In this document: piece by piece, positions 1 through 6,817 of the stretch
Layout of the letters: every line of letters starts with the position of its first letter
How positions within the stretch are numbered: the first letter of the stretch is position 1
Assembly (NCBI GenBank): GCA_019104905.1
Contig: JAHRXB010000314.1
Span: forward strand, 1 to 10,260
Length of the DNA stretch: 10,260 nt
DNA from: Bdellovibrio sp.
Lineage (GTDB): Bacteria > Bdellovibrionota > Bdellovibrionia > Bdellovibrionales > Bdellovibrionaceae
Direction: 5' to 3'
Program-made: the position numbers and the translations under genes
Notes under the pieces: model-generated
What the model was told of the DNA's origin: nothing
The model's database searches: none
What the model saw: the letters and a program-made list of their open reading frames with translations, nothing else

Positions 1-2210
1 TCGGCAAAGTCGTGGAAACGCTGGTTCCCGAAAGATTCAGGGCAAATCATCCACACTTACGTGCTGAGTACCTCAAAAATCCCCATGCCCGCGCGATGGG
101 AGCCGGGCGTGATTTGTTCGGGCTTCGCAAGGATGGCCAGGAGATTCCGGTGGAGTTGGGCCTAAACCCCATTAATGTCGAGGGGGAAATGTATTTCCTC
201 ACTGCTGTCATTGATATCACCGAACGTAAGAAAGCAGAAGATCGGTTTCGAATGGTGGTTGAGGCGGCGCCGAACTCCATGATCATGGTGAATAAGATGG
301 GAGAAATGGTGCTGGTGAACTCCCAAGCTGAAAAGCTTTTCGGTTATGCTCGCGAAGAGATGATTGGGAAACCAGTGGAGCTTCTCATTCCATCGAAATT
401 CAAAGAATCGCATCCTACTTTACGAAGAGCATTTCTGGAACACCCGCAGGCGCGGCCCATGGGAGAGGGGCGAGATCTTTTCGGACTTAGGAAGGACGGC
501 CGAGAGGTGCCGGTGGAAATTGGTCTGAATCCATTGGTACGCGATGGGGAAATATTTGTACTGGCCTCTATCATAGATATTACAGAACGCAAAAGGACTG
601 AAAGTGAGCTTGAACATGCTCGGGATTTGGCTATTGAAGCAGCACGTGTCAAATCAGAGTTTCTTGCGAACATGAGTCACGAGATTCGAACTCCCATGAA
701 TGCCGTACTTGGAATGACCGGTCTTCTTTTGGAGACCCCTTTGGATGAAGAACAAAAGATGTTTGCAAATACTGTCTTGAATGCTGGCGAGGGACTTTTG
801 CAGGTTATAAACGATATTTTGGATTTTTCTAGGATTGAGGCAGGACGTTTTTCCATCGAACCCATTGATTTCAATCTAAAGACGGCGATAAAGAGTGCCG
901 TGGAATTGGTCAGCCTTGATGCTCAAAGTAAGGGGCTTTCCATTACATACGATATGGGAAAAGATCTTCCCATTTATGTTCACGGGGATCCTGGGCGTGT
1001 AAAACAAATTCTTATTAATCTTTTAAGTAATGCAGTGAAGTTCACGGAACATGGGGGCATTGTAATCAGTGCTGAAAAATTAAGAGAGACCGATCGATCC
1101 TACTATGTTCGTCTTGGCGTCAAAGATACAGGAATTGGTATTCCCACAGAGAAGCAAAGCAGGCTGTTTCAGCCATTCAGTCAGGTCGATTCCGCCTCCA
1201 CTCGAAAATACGGCGGTACGGGGTTGGGGTTGGCGATCTGTAAAAAGATTGCGGAGGCTCTTCATGGGTTTATCACTTTTGAAAGTATTTTGGGTGCGGG
1301 AAGCTCCTTCTATGTGACCTTACCGTTTGAGTTCCCGACTGAGCATCAAGAGCGAGAGGTCAGTCGTCGCGGTATGGATTTTGGAAATTTACGTATCTTA
1401 ATTTTGACGGAAAGCAAATTGATGGCTGAGGACTTTGGTAAGCAATTCAGCAGTTGGCATATTCAGCACGATGTGAGTGCCAACTTGTCGGAGCTATCTG
1501 GTCCTTCGCATTATGATCTGGTGATATTCTATGGACAAAATTTGATAGACCCGATGTTAAGCCATTTAGAGGAACACTTACAAGAATTAGAGAACGCCAA
1601 GACGGAATTGATTGTCATTGTTCCCCTCGGCGCAAACTTGGGAGGAGCCCTTAGAAGAAGTCGTCATGTGAGCGTTCTCTATCATCCTTTGGACCCTTCG
1701 AAACTTCTCGATAAAATACAAGAGATTAAGGTGCTTAAGTCCAGAGGTATTCGCGGAGGCGGTGTATCGCCATGGTCTAATAAAGAGATACCCTCTGCCA
1801 GAAAGAAATTTTTTAAAGTTCTTTTGGTTGAGGACAATACTGCCAATCAAAAGGTTTCCACCTATCAGTTGAGAAGGCTTGGATATGATGTCGACGCTGT
1901 CGCAAATGGAGTGGAAGCGATCGAGGCTTTTCGGAATATCCAATATGATTTGATCTTGATGGATTGCCTTATGCCAGAGATGGATGGTTATCAAGCGACA
2001 AGGGAAATCAGAAAAATAGAGAGTGAGAAAAAACTGCCTCGAATTCCTATCATCGCCATGACGGCGAATGTTCTAGAGGGGGAGCGCGAGAAATGCTTGA
2101 AAGCAGGGATGGATGATTTTCTGGGGAAACCTGTTTACATAGAAGAGTTGAACCATGCTCTATCCCATTATGATAGTCCTTGGCGTAAGAGTGAAGAACA
2201 CCGCCCATAG
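1..2210 (+). CDS. Hybrid histidine kinase with tandem PAS domains and C-terminal receiver (5' end outside window)
   Basis: Sensor kinase that autophosphorylates on His and passes phosphate to its own receiver. The frame is open to the window edge (first full codon at base 3), so the GTG at 12 is internal. Counting from that GTG: end of a first PAS (1-75), a complete second PAS (about 80-195), HisKA with the H-box MSHEIRTPMN (His223), HATPase with N-box NLLSNAVKF (Asn340), G1 DTGIGI (372-377) and G2 GGTGLGL (401-407), a degenerate receiver-like segment (460-575), then a true receiver (602-718) with acidic pair ED (607-608), phospho-acceptor Asp651 in LMDCLMPEMDG and Lys706. No membrane segment is visible in this part, so it may be cytoplasmic; the missing N-terminus could change that. 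No separate output domain or Hpt is present; the next gene is not a regulator, so its partner is unknown. The family call is firm; the sensed signal is unknown. Confidence 0.95.
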   Translation, partial: GKVVETLVPERFRANHPHLRAEYLKNPHARAMGAGRDLFGLRKDGQEIPVELGLNPINVEGEMYFLTAVIDITERKKAEDRFRMVVEAAPNSMIMVNKMGEMVLVNSQAEKLFGYAREEMIGKPVELLIPSKFKESHPTLRRAFLEHPQARPMGEGRDLFGLRKDGREVPVEIGLNPLVRDGEIFVLASIIDITERKRTESELEHARDLAIEAARVKSEFLANMSHEIRTPMNAVLGMTGLLLETPLDEEQKMFANTVLNAGEGLLQVINDILDFSRIEAGRFSIEPIDFNLKTAIKSAVELVSLDAQSKGLSITYDMGKDLPIYVHGDPGRVKQILINLLSNAVKFTEHGGIVISAEKLRETDRSYYVRLGVKDTGIGIPTEKQSRLFQPFSQVDSASTRKYGGTGLGLAICKKIAEALHGFITFESILGAGSSFYVTLPFEFPTEHQEREVSRRGMDFGNLRILILTESKLMAEDFGKQFSSWHIQHDVSANLSELSGPSHYDLVIFYGQNLIDPMLSHLEEHLQELENAKTELIVIVPLGANLGGALRRSRHVSVLYHPLDPSKLLDKIQEIKVLKSRGIRGGGVSPWSNKEIPSARKKFFKVLLVEDNTANQKVSTYQLRRLGYDVDAVANGVEAIEAFRNIQYDLILMDCLMPEMDGYQATREIRKIESEKKLPRIPIIAMTANVLEGEREKCLKAGMDDFLGKPVYIEELNHALSHYDSPWRKSEEHRP

Positions 2211-2233
2211 TCCAGCTTCCTCTTCTATTTTTA

Positions 2234-2254
2234 AAAAACTTCACTGCAGTTTTT
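2234..2254 (+). terminator. Possible weak terminator after the hybrid kinase
   Basis: A 7-bp inverted repeat, AAAAACT and AGTTTTT, flanks a 7-base loop 24 bases after the kinase stop and ends in five T. The stem is nearly all A/T with one G-C pair, so it is weaker than a typical intrinsic terminator. Position and the T run favour a terminator; stem composition argues against it. Confidence 0.3.
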
Positions 2255-2294
2255 AGCCAGAGATGGACTCTACGGAAAGTGTGCCTGAATATAG

Positions 2295-2308
2295 AGATGT
2301 AACCATCT
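2295..2308 (+). repeat. Short inverted repeat just upstream of the lipoprotein RBS
   Basis: AGATG, four bases, CATCT: a perfect 5-bp inverted repeat ending two bases before the Shine-Dalgarno sequence at 2311. In RNA a G-U pair would extend it by one. It could be a small 5'-leader hairpin or a half of an operator, or chance. The rest of the 113-base gap from 2211 has no clear -35/-10 pair; the best -10 is TATAGA at 2290. Confidence 0.2.
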
Positions 2309-2310
2309 TA

Positions 2311-2317
2311 AGAAGGG
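2311..2317 (+). promoter_or_regulatory. RBS fixing the GTG start of the DUF3108 lipoprotein
   Basis: AGAAGGG lies six bases before the GTG at 2324. No ATG in frame nearby gives a signal peptide, so this site decides the start. Confidence 0.7.
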
Positions 2318-2323
2318 TCTCCC

Positions 2324-3403
2324 GTGAAGTTCTCAGTGCCTTTTGGAACACTCCTATTTGCATTGTTGCTGGTCTCTTGTTCCACCGGCTTATTGAAGTA
2401 TGACAAAGTGGAGCAGTTAAAAAAGAATGAAGAGTTTGAAGAGGCCGTGAAGATTGTAAAACCTCCAGAAACCACCGTGGGCAGCGAGACCGATAAAAAG
2501 GCTGAGATCCAAGCTCCGCCAGAGAAAAAACAAATACCGAGTCTGCCCCAAGCCAAAAAGAAAACCCCCGTCAAAAAAAAGCCCGTGAAAGAGGCGAAAG
2601 AAGCGCCTAAGGCGGCCCCGGAAGAACCCAAAGTGGTGACCCGTCAACCTGACATTGAAGATACGGTGGGATTTGAAGAGGGAAGTCGTCGTCCTATCGC
2701 AGATCCGTTCCGTGTGGGCGAAGAAGTGATTCATGATGTGCATTATTTTAAAGTCTCTGCGGGAGAGTTGCGAATCAAGGTAGAGCCATACTCCATGGTG
2801 AACAATCGAAAGTCCTACACTTTTGCTATGGAAATTAAAACCAGCTCCCTGTTCAGCACTTTCTATAGTGTCGATGATCGGGCTGAAATTTTTGTTGATT
2901 ATGAGGATCTTGTTCCCAGAGTATTCCAACTTCATGTGAAAGAGTCGGGCCAACTTCGTGAGGCCAAGATGTTGTTTGACGTAGAAAACAATACCGCCAA
3001 GTTCTGGGAAAAAAAGGTCACCAAAGATCATGGCGAAGAAGAAAAGAAGCAAGAGTGGGAGATTTTGCCATTCTCGCAGAATGTCTACAGTGCTGTTTAT
3101 TACATGCGTAACTTTCAATGGGAGCCCGGGAAAGAATATGCCTTCCGCGTGGCAAACGATAAGGAAAATCTTGTTTTCTCTGGCAAAGCTCTTCGCCGTG
3201 AAGTTTTGGATACGAAGTTGGGTCCTATGAAGGCCATCGTGGTTCAGCCCAATATCGTATTGAAGGGCAAGTTTAAGCCTATTGGCGACAACTTCATTTG
3301 GCTTTCGGATGACGATCGAAAATACATTCTTCGTATTGAGTCGAAAATCAAGATTGGAACATTGGTGTCCGAGGTGGTTGCCATCAACCCAGGGAAACCC
3401 TAG
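2324..3403 (+). CDS. Outer-membrane-type lipoprotein with Lys/Pro-rich linker and DUF3108 domain
   Basis: Starts at GTG 2324 behind a good RBS. Residues 1-19 form a lipoprotein signal: a short basic start, a hydrophobic stretch and the lipobox LVSC with Cys19 as the predicted lipidated residue. Residue 20 is Ser, not Asp, so sorting to the outer membrane is expected by the usual rule. Residues about 46-104 are a low-complexity linker rich in Lys, Pro, Ala and Glu, resembling the periplasm-spanning segment of TonB. Residues about 128-352 match the DUF3108 pattern: VGEEVIHDVHYFKVSAGEL near the start, YSVDDRAEIFVD (181-192) and a beta-rich remainder ending near the stop. DUF3108 has no firmly known activity that I can name; an envelope role is inferred from the lipoprotein signal. 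It stands alone, with a gap of 113 bases upstream and a convergent gene nine bases downstream. Domain call likely, function unknown. Confidence 0.88.
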   Translation: MKFSVPFGTLLFALLLVSCSTGLLKYDKVEQLKKNEEFEEAVKIVKPPETTVGSETDKKAEIQAPPEKKQIPSLPQAKKKTPVKKKPVKEAKEAPKAAPEEPKVVTRQPDIEDTVGFEEGSRRPIADPFRVGEEVIHDVHYFKVSAGELRIKVEPYSMVNNRKSYTFAMEIKTSSLFSTFYSVDDRAEIFVDYEDLVPRVFQLHVKESGQLREAKMLFDVENNTAKFWEKKVTKDHGEEEKKQEWEILPFSQNVYSAVYYMRNFQWEPGKEYAFRVANDKENLVFSGKALRREVLDTKLGPMKAIVVQPNIVLKGKFKPIGDNFIWLSDDDRKYILRIESKIKIGTLVSEVVAINPGKP

Positions 3404-3412
3404 GTTTAAAAA

Positions 3413-4540
3413 CTACTTGGCTCTGTTTGCGTCGTTTTCTAATCGTTGAGCCGCGAGACTTTCAATGTCTTTAGCCAGAAAGATGTTCTGCGAGAGGACG
3501 CGGTAGAAATCGTTTTGATGGATTTCCAGAAGAATCGAATTTTGTTGTGTCGTGATTGTGGCCGTTCGTTGTCCGCCACTTACTAAAAGAGAGATCTCTC
3601 CAAAACAAGACCCCTGCGCAAGGACGTTAATGTTTTTTCCTTTTTGGCTTACGACGACATTTCCTTGAATCAGAATGTAGCAGGTGTTGCCAGGTTGCCC
3701 CTCTTGGAAAAGCACTTGATGAGCGGGGGCTTGGCAAAGTTTGCCGGTAAATATCAAACTGTCCAAACTTTCATTCGGCAGATCCTTAAAAAAAGGCGAA
3801 GAGGCTAGAGCTTGCAGGACCCAGAAACGGTGTTGCAGACTCTGCGCTTTGTCGGATTTAATCAACGAATCGAATTCCGGCAAATGGGGAACTCGTAAGA
3901 TTTCTGACGCCTGGGTGGTGATGACGTCTGCTGTGCGTGGTAGATTCAAAAGAAATCCAGTTTCTCCAAAGATGGCCCCGGGTCCCAAGGTGGCGATTCT
4001 CTGGCGTCTTTTTTCATCTAACACGCGATAGATGGCCGCTTGACCCTTCAAAAGAATATAGAGATCCCGTTCTTTTTTTCCGGCTTGAGTTATACGGGCT
4101 TGAGGGGGAGCGTTCAGTCGTTCCGCTTTTTGTAGGAGATAAGCTGCCAACGCTGGTTCCAGAGAGCGAAAGAAAGGAAGGTCTTGCGCTTTGAGGGATA
4201 AAGTCGCCCCTTTTTCTAAAGCCGCATTGTGAAAGTGAACTTCTTGATTAGGTTGATCAAGAAAGTAGCTTTTGAAGGAGGGATTTTGCACGATATTTTC
4301 GGCGACAAGAAATTGAAGAAGGTTGTAGAGCTCTCTAAAGCTCACCAGCCACCCTTGACCCAGAAAGAATTGGACAAGGCCCTCAATGCTCCCGGCGTTT
4401 CTTAAGATGTCTAAATAAGAAAAGTGCAGGCGGTTTAAGCGATAGCTTTTGCGACTTTCCAAAAGAGTCAGGGTCCCTCCATCCGCGTTCGGAGAAAGTT
4501 GCAAAGCTTGAAGCTGGACCTTTTCTTTTTCTATCTTCAT
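3413..4540 (-). CDS. Protein with two cyclic-nucleotide-binding domains, no recognised output domain
   Basis: A 375-residue soluble protein with two CAP-type beta-barrel domains. Domain 1 (about 122-228) has the phosphate-binding cassette FGETGFLLNLPRTADV (191-206; Glu193, Arg202). Domain 2 (about 250-355) has FGEISLLVSGGQRTATI (313-329; Glu315, Arg325). Both keep the Glu and Arg that contact ribose and phosphate, so both could bind cAMP or cGMP, though the first cassette has TGF where ALL-type residues are usual. The N-terminal 95 residues are mostly helical; residues 32-85 loosely recall a PqqD-like winged helix, which is a weak impression. The protein ends 20 residues after domain 2, so there is no CRP-type DNA-binding domain, kinase or cyclase. 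It may act by protein contact. ATG start at 4540; upstream is only a weak GTGGA. It diverges from the glycosyltransferase genes and faces the lipoprotein gene tail to tail. Confidence 0.9.
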   Translation of the reverse strand: MKIEKEKVQLQALQLSPNADGGTLTLLESRKSYRLNRLHFSYLDILRNAGSIEGLVQFFLGQGWLVSFRELYNLLQFLVAENIVQNPSFKSYFLDQPNQEVHFHNAALEKGATLSLKAQDLPFFRSLEPALAAYLLQKAERLNAPPQARITQAGKKERDLYILLKGQAAIYRVLDEKRRQRIATLGPGAIFGETGFLLNLPRTADVITTQASEILRVPHLPEFDSLIKSDKAQSLQHRFWVLQALASSPFFKDLPNESLDSLIFTGKLCQAPAHQVLFQEGQPGNTCYILIQGNVVVSQKGKNINVLAQGSCFGEISLLVSGGQRTATITTQQNSILLEIHQNDFYRVLSQNIFLAKDIESLAAQRLENDANRAK

Positions 4541-4548
4541 CCGTCCAC

Positions 4549-4575
4549 TTATCGGAAAAAACAGCTTTAAGGTTA
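4549..4575 (-). promoter_or_regulatory. Candidate sigma-28 (FliA)-like promoter for the cyclic-nucleotide-binding gene
   Basis: Read on the minus strand: TAAC, 15 bases, TCCGATAA. The sigma-28 consensus is TAAA-N15-GCCGATAA, so this is 3 of 4 and 7 of 8 at the exact spacing. The -10-like box ends eight bases before the ATG at 4540, so transcription would begin almost at the start codon and give a very short or absent leader, which is a point against it. Confidence 0.35.
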
Positions 4576-4585
4576 CCGAACCAAG

Positions 4586-4606
4586 GTCTGGAATGAGGAA
4601 CCAGAC
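4586..4606. repeat. Inverted repeat in the divergent intergenic region (possible operator)
   Basis: GTCTGG, nine bases, CCAGAC: perfect 6-bp arms in the middle of the gap between the cyclic-nucleotide-binding gene and the glycosyltransferase genes. A second small repeat, GGTT-ACCG-AACC, lies at 4571-4582, and the hexamer GAACCA recurs at 4578 and 4598, exactly 20 bases (about two helical turns) apart. The arrangement suits a regulator site acting on both directions, but no regulator is identified and a hairpin is also possible. Confidence 0.35.
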
Positions 4607-4629
4607 TCAGGGAATTCTCGGCTTTGGCA

Positions 4630-4635
4630 TACAAT
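4630..4635 (+). promoter_or_regulatory. Possible -10 box for the first glycosyltransferase
   Basis: TACAAT matches the TATAAT consensus at five of six positions and lies six bases before the ATG at 4642. No good -35 is seen 16-18 bases upstream. If used, the mRNA would be leaderless, which would fit the absence of any Shine-Dalgarno sequence before this ATG. Confidence 0.25.
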
Positions 4636-4641
4636 AATTTT

Positions 4642-5823
4642 ATGCGGATCAGCGATTGTCGACATTTTTCAGGATATAAACCATGCGGAAAAAATGAGAT
4701 CTGCAATGAGTCTTGTCCTCATAAAGATATTCCCACTATTTCTTTATTGATTGTCCACCTGGGTGCTTTGGGGGCGGTGGTTCGCAGTACATCTTTGTTG
4801 CGAGCCATGAAAAGAAAGTATCCTCAGTCGATGATCACGTGGGTGACGGATGCTCCGGCTCATCATCTTTTGAAGGGCCATCCGGCGATTGATCGGGTGC
4901 TAACAACCAGCGAAGCAGATCTTTTGCAGTTGGGATCGTTAGAGTTTGAAATCGCTTTTGTTATTGATAAGTCCTTAAAGGCCGCAGGGGTTCTCAAAAG
5001 AACCACCGTGGATCAAGTTCTTGGTTTTGTATCGAATCCTCGTAATGGAGCGATCTTACCAGCGACGAACGCGGCCCAAGAACTTTGGGAGCTGGGGTTA
5101 AACAATCAAAAGAAATTCTTTGAAAACCAGAAGCCAGAGACACAGCTTATGATAGAGGCCTTAGAGCTTGGGATTTTTCAAAGGGACGAGTACTGGCTTC
5201 CTTTGACTGAGAGTGAAGAGCGTGAGGCTTGTCGTCGTAAAGAGCAGTGGTTGGGTGAAAACTCTAAGCATCTTGTGATTGGTTTAAATACCGGCTGCAG
5301 TCATGTCATTCCCCACAAGAAATTGACGGTGGAATATCATCGTCAGTTGATCACTCGAATTCATCAAGATTTTCCGTCGGCTGAAATTGTTCTTCTGGGG
5401 GGACCGGAAGATACGGAAAGAAATTCTTTGATTGCGCAGGGCTTGCCGGTGATCTCTTCCCAGACAGAATCGGGCTTGCGGGACGGTTTAGTGAGTGTTT
5501 CGGCCTGTGATATCGTGATCACCGGAGACAGTCTGGGAATGCATATGGCGATTGCTCAAAAAAAGCAGGTTATTGCCTGGTTTGGTCCCACGTGCGCTCA
5601 AGAGATTGATCTTTATGACCGAGGATTTAAGATTCTTACTCAGAGTCCCTGCAGCCCTTGCTGGAAGAGGACTTGTGAAAAAAGCATTATGTGCTACGAT
5701 CAGGTTTCGTTAGAGGAAATTGTTCATGCCCTTAAATCTTGTTGTGCAAACCGCCTTCTTGGGAGACCTGCTTCTCTCGATCCCGCTTCTGAAAAAGTGC
5801 CGGGAGCTATGGCCACAACATAA
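4642..5823 (+). CDS. Family-9 glycosyltransferase (heptosyltransferase-like) with N-terminal cysteine cluster
   Basis: GT-B enzyme of the ADP-heptose:LPS heptosyltransferase family, expected to add a sugar to lipopolysaccharide core at the inner membrane's cytoplasmic face. Start taken as ATG 4642 (393 residues): it opens MRISDCRHFSGYKPC, which I recall as a conserved N-terminal extension on some family-9 enzymes; the in-frame TTG at 4624 adds nothing recognisable. The cluster is Cys6-x8-Cys15-x5-Cys21-x3-Cys25, possibly metal-binding. Then the N-terminal Rossmann start SLLIVHLGALGAVVRST (34-50), a middle region, VLLGGPEDTE (250-259), the donor-site motif GDSLGMHMAIAQ (295-306) and WFGPT (313-317). 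A second cysteine set, C-x2-C-x4-C-x5-C (337-351), follows, as is usual in this family. GDSLGMH replaces the commoner GDTGxxH but keeps the His. The last 32 residues overlap the next gene in another frame and look non-conserved. The exact sugar is not predictable. Confidence 0.9.
   Translation: MRISDCRHFSGYKPCGKNEICNESCPHKDIPTISLLIVHLGALGAVVRSTSLLRAMKRKYPQSMITWVTDAPAHHLLKGHPAIDRVLTTSEADLLQLGSLEFEIAFVIDKSLKAAGVLKRTTVDQVLGFVSNPRNGAILPATNAAQELWELGLNNQKKFFENQKPETQLMIEALELGIFQRDEYWLPLTESEEREACRRKEQWLGENSKHLVIGLNTGCSHVIPHKKLTVEYHRQLITRIHQDFPSAEIVLLGGPEDTERNSLIAQGLPVISSQTESGLRDGLVSVSACDIVITGDSLGMHMAIAQKKQVIAWFGPTCAQEIDLYDRGFKILTQSPCSPCWKRTCEKSIMCYDQVSLEEIVHALKSCCANRLLGRPASLDPASEKVPGAMATT
5712..5719 (+). 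promoter_or_regulatory. RBS inside the first glycosyltransferase gene that sets the second gene's start
   Basis: AGAGGAAA ends six bases before the ATG at 5726. The in-frame TTG at 5720 directly abuts this site with no spacing, so ATG 5726 is the better start. The site lies in codons of the upstream gene, so the two are probably translated from one mRNA. Confidence 0.7.
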
Positions 5824-6817
5824 ACTTGCGCTGGTCTGTCGTAAGGGTTTTGGGGACTTTTTCTTAAAGACCCATTTGGTCGATCAAGTTTTTGAAATCG
5901 AAAAAGGGAAATCGGAATCCTACTCTAAGATCGTAGAGCATCTTCGTTATTCCCAGGTGGATAATTTAATCTCTCCTCACGAATCTTTAAGAACGGCATT
6001 TTTTTGCACTCAAATCAAAGCCCAACATAAGATCGCTTTTCAAAAATCCTGGAATTTTGTGGTCTTTTCAAAAAGAACTCAAAAAGATGTGCAGTTGCCG
6101 GATGCAATGAGGCAGTTAAGTCTTTTAGCTCCTGAAGATGAGCAACTGGCGAAGGCCCTTGCTCAGTATTCAGCGCAAGAGCGCCCCTATACATCTCAGG
6201 AACATGGCCATTTGCCGGCGCCTCCGAAATGGGCGTCGATGAGTCTTCGTCATCAGGTCTTAGAGTTGTCTGACATCTATGAGTCTCTCAAGAATCGATT
6301 CCCTCTGAAGGGCTTTGATGAGGGGAAAGCTGTTTTGCTTTTTCCTGGCAGTGTGTGGGCGACAAAACGTTGGACGGAAGAGGGTTTCATCAATACCGGC
6401 AAGGCATTGAAAGCGCGTGGTTTTGAAATCTATGTTATGGGGGGGCCTGGTGAAGAGGCTTTGGCGGAGCACGTGGCCGGACAGATCCCCGGGGCTGTTT
6501 CTTTAGCAGGAAAAACCAAAATCATCGAGTCTGCTCAGTTGATTGCGCGATCGGCTTTAGTGATTGGGAACGACAGTGCCTCGACTCACTTGGCGGCAGT
6601 TTGCGAAGTGCCGCTGATCGCGGTGTTTGGTCCTACTATTTTGGAATTCGGCTATCGCCCCTGGTCGGCAGAAAGTTATGTCGTGCAAAGAGAGGGCTTG
6701 AAGTGCCGACCTTGTGGCAAACATGGCCACAAGGTCTGTCCCATTGGAACTCACGAGTGCATGAAAAGCATTTCCGCAGAGGAAGTGCTTCGCACGGCGG
6801 GTTTTATTCTTCGTTAG
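5726..6817 (+). CDS. Family-9 glycosyltransferase (heptosyltransferase II-like)
   Basis: Second GT-B enzyme of the heptosyltransferase family, 363 residues from ATG 5726. It opens PLNLVVQTAFLGDLLLSIPLL, the acceptor-domain Rossmann start with the FLGD motif typical of WaaC/WaaF-type enzymes. FPGSVWATKRW (206-216) begins the donor domain, corresponding to the PGSxxxxKxW motif; VMGGPGEE (237-244), GNDSASTHLAAV (281-292) and AVFGPT (299-304) follow. The C-terminal set C-x2-C-x7-C-x6-C (327-345, CRPC and later CPIGTHECM) resembles the cysteine motif at the end of WaaF. It matches the heptosyltransferase pattern more closely than its upstream neighbour. Tandem placement suggests the two act in the same glycan, probably LPS core or a related surface polymer. 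It overlaps the upstream gene by 98 bases and, tail to tail, the regulator gene by 14. WaaF itself is not asserted, since many genomes carry several paralogues. Confidence 0.92.
   Translation: MPLNLVVQTAFLGDLLLSIPLLKKCRELWPQHKLALVCRKGFGDFFLKTHLVDQVFEIEKGKSESYSKIVEHLRYSQVDNLISPHESLRTAFFCTQIKAQHKIAFQKSWNFVVFSKRTQKDVQLPDAMRQLSLLAPEDEQLAKALAQYSAQERPYTSQEHGHLPAPPKWASMSLRHQVLELSDIYESLKNRFPLKGFDEGKAVLLFPGSVWATKRWTEEGFINTGKALKARGFEIYVMGGPGEEALAEHVAGQIPGAVSLAGKTKIIESAQLIARSALVIGNDSASTHLAAVCEVPLIAVFGPTILEFGYRPWSAESYVVQREGLKCRPCGKHGHKVCPIGTHECMKSISAEEVLRTAGFILR

Noticed and set aside
2489..2496. ACCGATAA inside the lipoprotein gene
   Set aside because: It encodes conserved-frame codons and has no TAAA-type box at the right distance.
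2573..2580. Run of eight A in the lipoprotein gene as a slippage site
   Set aside because: It lies in Lys codons of a Lys-rich linker, and no alternative frame product of interest follows.
2417..3118. 233-codon open frame antisense to the lipoprotein gene
   Set aside because: The product is rich in Phe, Leu and Gly with no domain; it mirrors the Lys/Glu-rich codons of the real gene.
3395..3407. AAACC-CTA-GGTTT at the lipoprotein stop as a bidirectional terminator
   Set aside because: Only five base pairs, overlapping the stop codon, with no T run following on either strand.
4626..4641. TGGCAT before the first glycosyltransferase as a sigma-54 -24 element
   Set aside because: The -12 position lacks the required GC of TTGCW, so it is not a sigma-54 promoter despite the sigma-54 activator nearby.
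6439..6445. Run of seven G in the second glycosyltransferase as a phase-variation tract
   Set aside because: It is short and encodes the conserved GGPG turn; the first glycosyltransferase has a run of six G at the same motif, so codon constraint explains it.
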